A stretch of 64,000 nucleotides of DNA from Lineus longissimus (taxonomy: Eukaryota; Nemertea; Pilidiophora; Heteronemertea; Lineidae). The stretch lies in the NCBI RefSeq assembly GCF_910592395.1, contig NC_088310.1, positions 15,695,501 to 15,759,500 of the forward strand, read 5' to 3'. The notes under the pieces are model-generated. The model was not told the DNA's origin and searched no databases. It saw nothing but the letters and a program-made list of their open reading frames with translations. The position numbers were made by a program, and so were the translations under genes. The first letter of the stretch is position 1, and each line of letters starts with the position of its first letter. Of the stretch, positions 37,401 through 49,400 are shown piece after piece.

Positions 37401-40400
37401 TCAAAAGGGAAAGACCACACTAAGAAAGTGGCCATAGCCCGTCTTTTAAGAGAATTTGCTGATATTTTCTCGAAAGACGCCAGTGATATTGGTAAGACAA
37501 CATACGCCAGACACTCGATAGATACAGGGGATGCAAAGCCAATTAGACAACAGTCCAGAAGGCTTCCCTTGGGACAAAGAGGAGACATAGAGGGGGAAGT
37601 TAAAAGTTGGCTTGATCGGGGAATTGTTGATAATTCCGACAGCGCTTGGTCAACAAATTTAATCCCAGTACGGAAAAAAGATGGAAGTTTGAGGTTATGT
37701 GTGGACATGCGTCCGGTTAATAGCGTGACAAAGCTTGATGCATACCCTCTGCCTAGAGTTGATGATTGTCTTGAGGCTTTATCAGGGAGCAAGTGGTTCT
37801 CTAGTCTTGATCTGAAATCTGGCTACCACCAGGTAGAGATGGACAGCCTTGATGACAAACTTAAAACAGCTTTTTCTGTGCCAGGATTGGGACATTTTCA
37901 CTTCAATGTGATGCCATTCGGTCTAGTAAATGCAAGTGCGACGTTTCAGCGTCTGATGGATGCCGTACTAAAGGGTCTTCCATGGGAAGTCTGTCCATTA
38001 TATCTGGATGACATAATCTCACATGCGCCAGATTTTGACAAGGCATTGGAGAGACTCAGAGAAGTCTTTGAGCGGCTAAGGAAAGCGGGTCTCAAACTCA
38101 ATGCAAAGAAGTGCAACTTGCTGCAGGAGGAAGTGTCTTTCTTGGGACATATTGTAAGCAGTAAGGGAATTGGTATGGATCCTGAGAAAATCAGGGCTGT
38201 CACGGATTGGCCGACTCCAAAGAGCCAGAAAGATGTGAGATCTTTCGTAGGCCTAGTCTCCTACTATAGGAAGCACATAAACAGTTTTGCGACAATAGCC
38301 AAGCCTCTCCATAAGTTAATGGAGAAAGACAAGGAATTCTCATGGGATGAGGAGGCAGAAGTAGCCTTTAAAAAACTTAAGAAAAGTCTGACAGAGGCTC
38401 CCATCCTTGGTTTACTTGATACCTGATAAACCATTTATCTTGGACACCGATGCCAGTAACTGTGCCATAGGTGGTGTGCTTAGCCAGTGTCAGGAGGGTG
38501 AGGAAAGGGTAATAGGCTATTTTAGCAGGTTGATGTCTAAGCCAGAACGCCGATACTGTGTTACTCGGAAAGATATGCTAGGAATTGTTGACAGTATCAA
38601 ACATTTCAACCACTTTCTCTATGCTCAGCTTACTTTCCGCGTAAGGACCGATCATCATGCACTGAAATGGATGATGTCTTTCAAAAACCCAGAGGGTCAG
38701 ACAGCCAGATGGTTAGAGTACTTGTCACAGTACAGATTTGAAGTTGAACATCGGGCTAGTGTCAAGCATTCTAATGCTGACGCTCTATCTCGGAGACCAG
38801 ACTACTGCTTAGATTGCAAGCAGTGTGATAGGATGGAAAGACATGAGCACGATCAGGACTCCGTCTCAGACTCGGGAGACCTGAAGGATGCACAAAGGGT
38901 GCAAGAAGTGACTCATGATGTAGATTCAGTGCAGGGAAGTCAGAGTTTCACTATTGTCAGTCAGGACTCACAGGAGGAAGAGGAATCTAGTTCGGAACCT
39001 CATGAGGTTGATTGGCCAAGTAACTCAGAAGAGCTGAGACAGAGCCAACAAGAGGACAAGGACATAGCCCTGATAGTTAAACTCCTGGAGGAAAAAGACG
39101 CGAGACCACCGTGGACTGAGGTCTCCCCTCAGGGTGTGATCCTGAAATCCTATTGGAGTCAGTGGGACTGTCTTTCTTTAAAGGAGGGTGTCCTTTACCG
39201 ACAATGGGAGTCTGACAGTGGCGATGCTCGCAAAGACTTATTGGTGGTTCCACCAAAACTTAGACCCCTGATAAGAAAAGAGTTGCATGAGGTACCCACA
39301 GCTGGTCATTTTGGTCCAAAGAGGACTTTGGCCAGAGTCAGAGAGAGGTTTTACTGGGTAGTGATGCGCAGGGAGGTAAACAATTGGTGTCATACCTGCA
39401 TTCCCTGTCAGTCTAGGAAACCTCAGGGCAAGCGTCCGAGGGCGCCCATGAAGCAATTCAATGTCGGAATACCCCTAGAAAGAATTGCATATGACGTCTG
39501 TGGTCCTTTCCCAGAGACGGACAACCACAATTCCTATATACTGGTTGTTGGAGACTATTTTACCAAATGGATTCAGGCCTATGCTGTGCCTAACCAAGAG
39601 GCCACTACCATCACAGATCGCTTGGTGGACCATTTTATTGCAACCTTTGGTGTTCCTGATCTGGCTCACTCTGACCAAGGAACAAACTTTGAGTCTCACA
39701 TCTGGAAAGATGTGCGTGAGCGTCTTGGGTGTACCAAAACAAGGACTACACCGAGACATCCGGAGTCGGACGGGATGGCAGAAAGGTTCATGAGAACCCT
39801 TGGGGACTTGTCTCTATACTGCAGTGAAAACCAATTTGAGTGGGATGTTCACCTAAGTCTCCTCGTTATGGCCTACAATTCATCTGTACACGACACTACT
39901 GGTTTTTCTCCCGCACAGCTCATGTTTGGTCGTGAAATGACTTTACCAGCAGACATCATCTTCGGGACACATCATCCAGGGGCCCCAGAGTGTCATCCGT
40001 CCGAGTATTTGGACCGGCTCCTGGAAAAGATGGACAGGATATACAGTATTGCGAGGGACAAGCTAGCGATTGCCAGTAACCGGCAAAAGGAGTACTATGA
40101 CAGGAAGGCGTCATTTGTACCGTTTGAGGAAGGGGATATTGTCTGGTTTCATGATAAGCCTAACGTTCGGGGGAAGAGCAAGAAGCTGCAGAGGCCGTGG
40201 AGGGGTCCTTTCAAAGTGACAAAGAAAATTTCAGACTTGGTGTACCGAATTCAGCAGGGCCCTAGAACAAAGCCCAAGGTTGTCCATTTTAACCGGATGA
40301 AGCAGTTTAGGGACCCGCTCCTGAGTCTATGAAATGGAATGTGACAGTCAAGGAGATTGCTGGGACGGGAGAGAATATCCCAGTCCAAGAGAAACGGAGT

Positions 40401-43400
40401 GAGGCACCATCAAGGAGGGGCACTAGGTCTCGGAAGAGTGTGTCTCGCCTAGATCTGTAAGAAGTAGGCCCTTCTTGTACAGTATGTCGATTACGGTAGC
40501 CAGGGTAGCTAGTAGTGCTACTGTATTTGTAAATAGGTTATTACGACTAGAAGTCCCTAGAGATAGGGCAAAGATGTCACATTTCTAACGCTTTGTTTTA
40601 TTTTAAGAAATGGCGCCGCCGACAGACATCAGGAGGAGTCGGAGTAGAGAAGTGTCGCCGTTTAGATGTAGTAAATGCTCCTTCGAGACGAAGAAAAGAT
40701 CAAACTTGGATAGACATGTTGGTAGAAAGCACGCTTCCGGCACTGTTAGGAGCGAGGTCAGATGCGTCAGTTCACCGGTGCTACGGTCTCCTAGGGTTAG
40801 AATTTCGGAGCGTCGCTCACGTTCTCAGAGGGAGGATTCGATGAGACATATTAGTAACCGAGAGAAACGGAGACGTCTTATGTCAAGTTCACCTGTAGCC
40901 ACACAGAGGACGACGTTACTATCCACTTCGAGGTATGCAACGAAACAGGGAGAGTCTTCTTCGAGCAGTGAGTCATCCAACTCATCTGAGGCAACTTGTC
41001 TCAGGAAGCTGCCGCTTTGTCTGAAGGAGATCATAGATACGCTGGAGATCAACATTTCGGACGCGAAGATGTCACGCGTGTTTGTTAGAAAGTATTCGGT
41101 AGATGGGGCAAGAGAGGAGGTTCTATTTGACTTTGTTGCATAGACTAAGGCATTTAATTAATTAATAGTCTACTCCTGTTTATGAGAGGGGACAGGTGTA
41201 GGGAGATGCATGGATGCTATAGAGGTTTTTTTGTTTGGATGTTGAAGTTTAGGATTGTATATAAAATTGTAATTCTGCTATGGACTTTTGATGTTTAGAC
41301 TGAAAGGTACCGCTTCGTTTTGGGTATATCATATTTCGCTTGTTAATATAGTATTGTACATTGTATATAGGGTGTATCGGATATTTTAAGGTGTAAATTT
41401 TTCATGGTACTGTTTTAGGGAAGTTTAAGCTTTTATTTGGGAGGGGATGATGTAGTATATTTCAATATTAGTGTCTTTGGTTAATTTGGCTAAATTGGCC
41501 ACTCAGGTTAAGGTTTGTTGTTGCTGCACTACAACAGGGTTTGCGTTGGTAACCGTATCCAGGCTGCTGGAGGCTGCATTGTTGCCTGGATATAAAGGGC
41601 AGCTCTCACAACAGTCTTGGACAGTTTCCAAGCCAGCCAGTCAGCGCCAGTGTACATTGAGATTTAGAAGTGAATATTCGAAGAGGTTTAGAGGAATTAG
41701 AGAACGTGTTGAAAGGTAAATACAGTTATATCATTATTTAATTAGGTGTTCGTGTGTATTGTTTACCTTTGTTGCACAATCAGCTGACCATAGAACGAGA
41801 CGGAGGTGAAGGACGAGAGACACAACAGACAGCGAAGTCGGAAAATTACAGGATCCGCAGGAACATGGCTAAGTATTAAATTCCTGCACCTTAATAATAC
41901 CACCTGAATGAAATGGCCATGACCAATGTGCTCACCTCCCACACAGTTTATTACATATGATAAAAAAATTTACCAGTGATTAGGCCCACAGTTTCAGGAA
42001 TCGAACCGGACCAAAATGCAGTCTGCAAGGCTTCATAACAAAGTGCCACATGTACATGTATCAATTTTCAAGTCAATAGCTCCAGTAGTTACGAAACGTG
42101 CCACCATTGGCCAATTTACGCTATATGACCCCTGTGACCTTGAAAAGTAGGTCAAATCAAAAACCAGTGTGAAATGTCATGTATCGTCATTACATGTATG
42201 AAAAAAGCTTGGTGATGATCGAGCCCATAGTATTTTTCGTGTTTTCGGTCTCAGCCACCTAGTGGCAACATCAAAAATCGAACCAGACTGAAATTTGGTC
42301 TCCCACGTGCCATTTCATAGGGGAACAAATTTACCAAGTTTCAATTTGATAGCTCAAGTAGTTACAAAATGTGCCTTACAACAACGACGACGACGACAAT
42401 GGGTGTTTGACCCTGCGCCATAAGAGAATTGAGGTGAGCCAAAAATGGGTAACTGGTACGTGCAATGTCCTAACAGATTTTAAAAAGATGTCCATGTATG
42501 TACATGTACCATTGTACCAACTTTTTTGCAATGATTTGTGAACGAGATCAATAAATTTTGAACGAATTTAATGAAAGCGTAATTAGAGGCCGGGTTAAGA
42601 GTGACGTTGTCATAGAAACAAGCCACCAATTTAAAAGAGGCTATACAAATGTTTTAGCTACTCAAAGATATCTGAAAGCCTCATAAACATGATAAACCAT
42701 TATTTTCGGGAAAAATCTTTTTTTGAAGTTTACATGTTACATCAACGTATATACTAAATGTTATTGCCTTGACAGAAAGCTTTAATGCAGTCTTGTTTAC
42801 AGAAACGTATACCTTTGATTGGGTCAAACTTGATTTGTGATACAAGTAGCTAAAAAAGAAAAGAATTCTGAAAGGCTCATAAACGTTTATTTTGGGGAAA
42901 TATATTTTTTGAAGAGTTTAACATCTTGCTAAAATATCATTGCTTGGACAGAAAGCTTATGCATTCTAGTTTACACAAATAAATACTTGATTGGGTCAAA
43001 CTTGAAGGAAAAGTGGTGAAAATGAATTTTATTCATCCATATAGTGAAATATTGAACCTCAAGTACTTCCAATCAATTTCTATGTTTATTTAGGTACATC
43101 AAGACGGAGGACTCTGCAAATTTTTACAACTGTGACCTCAACAAGTTGGTCAAGCTCAATGTTGTTGCAAAATTGAACAACAACAGAAATGAATACTTGA
43201 TTGGGTCAAACTTGATGGAAAAGTGGTAAAAATTAACTTGATTCTGCAAATTTTGACCACTGTGACCTTGACAAGTTGGTCAAGCTCAATGTTGTTGCAA
43301 AATTGAGCAACAACAACTCAACCACTCAACCCTAGGCACTCCATTTATTCACAGAGGGTGAAGGCTTAAAGTGAGAATTAAACTTTACACCTGCCTGTTC

Positions 43401-46400
43401 AACCCTCCTTCCTCTGAGAGTAGAGCATGGATAGTTAAGACAAGGTGGCAGCAGGGGGCTATTCTTTATACATAATTCTGGAGAGACTTCTTACAGAGTA
43501 ACTTACCACTTCCATGATTTCTTGAATGCCCAGCATTACCAAATCAACAAGGAACATACACACCAGCACAAACTCAGCTCTGAAACAACCAAGTGTGTCT
43601 TATTATAACATAAGAAAAACAAACAATTCATAATCATTACACAAATTAAGGAGGAGAAAACTAAAATAATGTTATCTTTATGATCAAACTCATCCTGTAT
43701 TAACTAACTAGAAATATATAACGCAATTGGGGCAAATTGCGAATGTATGCCCCCGCTCTGGTGTGTTCGGTGTGCTAATATGTTCATTGCGCGCGTTATT
43801 TAGCCTATAAATATGAAATTGTGGCTATAAGCGCACCTCGAATATAAGCGCAGTGCGCTTTTTAGCGCATAAATACGATAATATCTTCTCTGTGGCTGTT
43901 TATGAAATTTTGTGGAGGCTCTCAAATAACATCCACAATAATATGGCTGTTGACTGGGCTAGTTGGTCTGACAATAGACATGCACGTGAACAGCAGAGGT
44001 TGGTTTTCCCATTTACTCACTACAGAGGTGAAGCGTGGTCTATACTATTTTCGCCGTTGTCATCTCCTTGATCTTTTAAGTTTTTGCCGTTTCCAAGGCG
44101 ATTGCCTGCTAGCAATTTACACAGAAGATCAGTGGGCAAGCTGTTGACCCTGTTACTGGAACAGCATCAATTATGCGATCGCCTGGAATCAGTCACAGAA
44201 TATCTGGTACTCAGGAAGTTAAAGACTAGTCACTGCCGGGTAGCTAGTGCAATCTGCTAGAATCAGTCACAGAATATCCATTGCTTACATGCTAATGAAT
44301 AACAACTGTCAGGCTATTTATCCCTTCTCCTGGTGTCAGTCACAGAATATCCAATGCTCGGATATCAATGAATAGGAATTGCCTAGCCATTTATCTCACC
44401 TCCTGATGTCTGTCACAGAATATCCAATGCTCGGATATCAATGAATAGCAACTGCGTGGCTATTTAATTTATCTCATCTCTTATCTTATCTCATCTCAGC
44501 AAAAATCTAAGATGGCGGCTGGAGGCCATTTTGGATTCTGGAATGCGCCCAAAATCGATAGAGAAACTCCCCTACTGAAGACCATTACACCACAAAAGTT
44601 CGAAGTGTGTCAAACCTCTAGTTCTTCAGTTAACAATCGGAATACCAAAATCTACAAAAGTTCGAAGTGTGTCAAACCTCTAGTTCTTCAGTTAACAATC
44701 GGAATACCAAAATCTAAGTTGGCTGCTGGCAGCCATATTGGATTTTTGAACACGCCCAAAATTGATAGAGAGCATCTCCTGAATGACCATTGCACCACAA
44801 AAGTTTGAAGTGTGTCAAACCTCTAGTTCTTCAGTTAACAATCGGAATACCAAAATCTAAGTTGGCTGCCGACAGCCATATTGAATTTTGGGTCTGGCCC
44901 AAAATCGACAGGGAACCTCCCCTACACAACCTCATCACACCACATAAGTTTCAGGTCTGTCACTCACTTGGTTCTTGAGTTACAGGTCGGAATGCGAAAA
45001 ACCAAGTCGGGCCTGGCAGCCATCTTGGATTTTAGATCGGGCCCAAAATGGATAGGGAACCTCCCCTACACTAGGTTATAACACCACATAAGTTTCAGGT
45101 CTGTCACTCACTCGGTTCTTAATTTACGGGGCGGAATACAAATCACCAAGTCGGGGACCTGGTGGCCATCTTTGATTTCGGGTCGGGCCCAAAATCGATA
45201 GGGAACCTCCCCTACCATAGACCATTACACCACAAAAGTTTGAAGACTGTTGGACCTCTGGTTCTCCAGTTAACGAGCGGAATGCCAAAATCTAAGATGG
45301 TGGCTGGCGGCCATCTTTGATTTCGGGTCGGGCCCAAAATCGATAGGGAACCTCCCCTACCATAGACCATTACGCCACAAAAGTTTGAAGACTGTTGGAC
45401 CTCCGGTTCTCCAGTTAACGAGCGGAATGCGAAAATCTAAGATGGTGGCTGGCAGCCATCTTTGATTTCGGGTCAGGCCCAAAATCGATAGGGAACCTCC
45501 CCTACCATAGACCATTACGCCACAAAAGTTTGAAGACTGTTGGACCTCCGGTTCTCCAGTTAACGAGGGGAATGCGAAAATCTAAGATGGTGGCTGGCGG
45601 CCATCTTTGATTTCGGGTCGAGCCCAAAATCGATAGGGAACCTCCCCTACCATAGACCATTACACCACAAAAGTTTGAAGACTGTTGGACCTCTTGTTCT
45701 CTAGTAAACAAGCGGAATGCGAAAATCTAAGATGGCGGCTGGCGGCCATATTGGATTTTGGAACGCGCCAAAAACAATAGGGACCCTTTGACACACTAGG
45801 CCTACACCCCCTAAAAATTTCAAGTCAGCCGAGCAAGGGGTTCTTGAGTTATAGTCTGGAATTCAGTGCGGCGGCGGCGGCGGACGCGGCGGCGGCCGGA
45901 AACCACCTAAGAACATAATGCCCCCACTTTAGCGGGGGCATAATTAAGACAGGTAATTGTTTGAATTTTGCATGTTCTATGGGTTCCGTTTGTGAAAATA
46001 TCGATGTAATAGTCTAAAACAATTTGGTAGTGCAATGATTGGTTTCGATGTTTAATATACATTGTTTTTGATTTGGGCTGTGGAGGATTTAGTATTGCAA
46101 ACATGATAATAAATAAATAACAACTGCCACACTTACATGTATATAACCCACTTTTCAACGGTATACGGTAAAAAAGGTACAGGAAAAAAAGGTACAGGAA
46201 AAAAGGTACGGAAATAAAGGTACAGGAAATAAAAGTACTGGAAATAAAGGTACCAAAAAAAGGTACATAAAATGGCATAAGTAGGTAAAAAAGTACACAA
46301 TTTTTTTTAGAATATTATTCTCTTCAACTGGTTCATACTCGACCTATGTCTTAATCTTTTCTTGCCCATTTTTCTTCTTCGGTGACTAAGGTGGTGCCTT

Positions 46401-49400
46401 AAAATAGTTTGCGGACAATTTTGTTACGGAATGAATTTGAGGAAAATTCATGGAAGAAGTTGCCCAACAGGGGAGCTGACGTTTTTTTTGGTAATAACTA
46501 CATTCACGTTTTTTTAAATTTTGAAATACTCGTGTCGTATTCTTATCAGGGGCGGATCCAGGATCTTGGGAATGGGGGGGGGGGGCGCGCACCTGGCATT
46601 CTACCTGGCATTTCACATTAAGATTCTCGCCAATTTCCCTAAATAGCTTGTGTTTGGTCTTAAATCTAATAATTTGTCTGTTAAGACCTAATTGGCCAGG
46701 CATATTGTTAATTGGGTCCAGCTCTATAATGAATGTTAACCCTTTCACTGCCGGTAGCTTCTAATTTTTAGCTACCTCACCTGCCGGTAGGTTTCTTTGT
46801 TTTAAAATGATTTTGAGTATGGATATTTCTCCACCCTGTAGAGAGAAAGCCTCTGGAGATAGAGCAAAACAATGTATATAAAAGTTGTTCAGTGTTGCCT
46901 AATCTTCAAAATGGGACCATAATTTGCCCTAATTTGCATACCGCCATCTTGAATTTATAATGAGGACGACAATTTTTTTGAAAAAACTATGTAATTGGCA
47001 AAACACAATATACACACTCTCATTATCGCTAATTTGTTCATCATTTACATCAAAGTCAGGATCTAAATCATCATCATCGACGAACTCCTCACCAGAGTCC
47101 GAATCGTTCACTTTATCCAGCTCATCAAGGACCTCAGACACAGTCAGTTTCTTCTTGGTCATTTTGGCTTCAAATTACTCGATAAACTTCCAAACATCGA
47201 AATATAAAACCCTCCGCCATGTTTTGCTGAACCATCTATACTACCGCGCCATCTATCAAACTTTAAGCTAACCACGCTCAATAACGAAATTTCAATGGTT
47301 TTATAGTGTATGGATAATTGTCGCAGAAGTGCGCCTCCGGCAGTAAAGGGAATAATATTGATTGTCGCAGAAGTGCGCCTCCGGCAGTGAAAGGGTTAAT
47401 TGATTAATTGCAATTTAACTTGAACACTGGTACATTTATCAGTTAACCCTTTTGCAGAGGGAATTATCCTAGAATCTTTACAATCATCATGATCTTGACA
47501 GCCGTGTTTGCACTATTGAAAATGTTTTGACGAAGGTTCGGATACCAATAAACAACAGGGACGGTAGAATTCGAACAAACACTGGACCCACCTGGTTATG
47601 GCTGTTGTTTCTAATTCCAATGGCAGCACCCTTCACGGTTGTTGATACCAGTACCAATCAGCTGCCCTGGAGACTATGTCATCACGCCCTTGGCTTCACA
47701 CCCTGTTGCTAGCCCGTTGGCGGCGCAATATATCTTGAAGAGGTTCTGGGTTCCTCTCAAACCCAAAAAATTCAACCACAATGGCCGAACCGAATGTCTA
47801 CTACGAAGAATGCTAGAAGTGCTTGAATGCACTATTTAGAACATGACGTCACTGATTAACGCCTAGTTCTTTAAACTAGAAAACAACCAAATTTATATAA
47901 CACGCCTACAATTTAGGTGCTTAAAGAATGGTGGCCCTTCCGTTCAACCCGGAAACAACGACTAGAACCGAGCATCAAGACCCATCCAACGATGACATAT
48001 GTAACCACAGGACATTCTAACACACCATCACGAAGGACTATAATTATTAGTCCAGGCCTAAGCATATATGACCTAAATTGTAAGATTACCCAACTAACTG
48101 GAAAACCAGAACAGTGCATGAAACGTCAACGATATAAAATCTGTCCACAACAAACGCGAAGACAAAACCTACAGGCCTACGAAACCGGCCAGAATAGGTA
48201 TAATACTATACGAATGCATGAGCTAGCGTGTAGCACAATTTTGCACATACACAAGGGAGAAGTCCCATATAAAGCGATTATGTCAATACACAGGTTTGGA
48301 AACGTAATCAAAACATGAGCTCACAAACAAAATGGCGGCTCAATTTAAGTGCACGTCATTACGACATTACAAAGGGGAGTGACGAAGACTACGCCCTACC
48401 GACTCCCAGTCAATTTTTGGAATTGAAAGGAGAAATTATCGGAATAATCCTACCAGGACCTTCAAACTTCAACTTCCTTCAACGAACCGCCTCCAAACAG
48501 TATAACATGGCACAGGATTCCAACCAGGACGAATAATACAAATAAAAACACAGGAAACCCGGGAAGAACTAAAAGGCCATGTGCTCCCTGCAGGGCCCTA
48601 CCAGAATGAGAAAGAAAACCTAGTGCGAGGCCGTGATCTCGCGTAGTTTTATTAATTTTATAATATTTATTTTTCATATGACTCCCATGAGCCTCTATTA
48701 AAATGGTGTCCGTTTGTTTACAATTACTATTGCACATGAGGAAATGGCACTTCGCCAAAACATCCTCCCCAGTGGCCGGAAGACTTCTCTCTATCCGGGC
48801 ACTCACTGCAACTCCAGGTTACACAATCTGGTGATCGGTCTCACATAACTCTTACCACCTGCTCTGACCCTGACAGTTCGGACCAAGTCATCTCGTCCAG
48901 GCATCACCTCTTCAACTATCGCCAACGGCCACCTTCCTCGAGGGTTGTCTTGGTCTTGTAACAACACAACGTCTCCCGGCTTAAGGTTGTCAACTTTGTC
49001 TTTCCATTTTGATCTCTGCTGCAGATGGAGGTACTCCTTCTGCCATCGAGTCCAAATCTGACGTACCAACTCCTGAACATATCTCCAACGGTTCCTTACA
49101 TTGTAGGCTACTTCATCCACCACGCGAGATGCCAACTGTCCTCCGGCTAAACCAATCAGGAAATGGTTGGGTGTCAATACTTCGCAGTCTTTCGGGTCCG
49201 AACTGACGTAGGTCAAAGGTCTTGAGTTTAGTAAACCTTCCACCTCTACCACTGCCGTAAGAAGCTCGTCATCCTTCAAACTGGCCTCTCTCAAGATAGC
49301 TCGAATAGCCCGCTTGGCTGACTTGATCATGCTCTCAAAAATGCCGCCATGATGCGAAGCATAAGGTGGATTAAACTTCCAATCAATCCCCAGGGTAGTC

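Larger units (their letters stand above)
33854..41850 (+). mobile_element. Ty3/gypsy LTR retrotransposon, complete ends, coding region interrupted
   Basis: Two near-identical LTRs (403 and 400 bp, TG...CA ends), a 4-bp target duplication GGAT, a purine tract before the 3' LTR, and gag, protease, RT, RNase H, integrase in Ty3/gypsy order. The LTRs differ at about four bases and one 3-bp indel by eye, so the insertion is young. Gag has three in-frame TAG codons and pol a +1 frameshift, so the copy is not autonomous. An extra zinc-finger ORF sits between pol and the 3' LTR. It lies in a channel-gene intron in the opposite orientation to the gene. Confidence 0.95.
43746..45942 (+). mobile_element. 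Tandem-repeat-bearing element, family C
   Basis: The left end TATGCCCCCGCT is the complement of the right end AGCGGGGGCATA. The right end is also a hairpin by itself (TGCCCCC-ACTTTAGC-GGGGGCA). Between them are a four-fold ~72-110-bp repeat (44190-44470), a nine-fold ~146-bp repeat (44505-45760) and a GGCGGCGGCGG-rich stretch. No protein is encoded. Confidence 0.65.

Noticed and set aside
36953-37792. 279-codon minus frame opposite gypsy pol
   Set aside because: The plus strand clearly encodes protease and RT; the minus frame has no domain.
45907-46278. 123-codon minus frame rich in Phe/Ile/Ser
   Set aside because: It is the translation of the GGTACAGGAAATAAA minisatellite.
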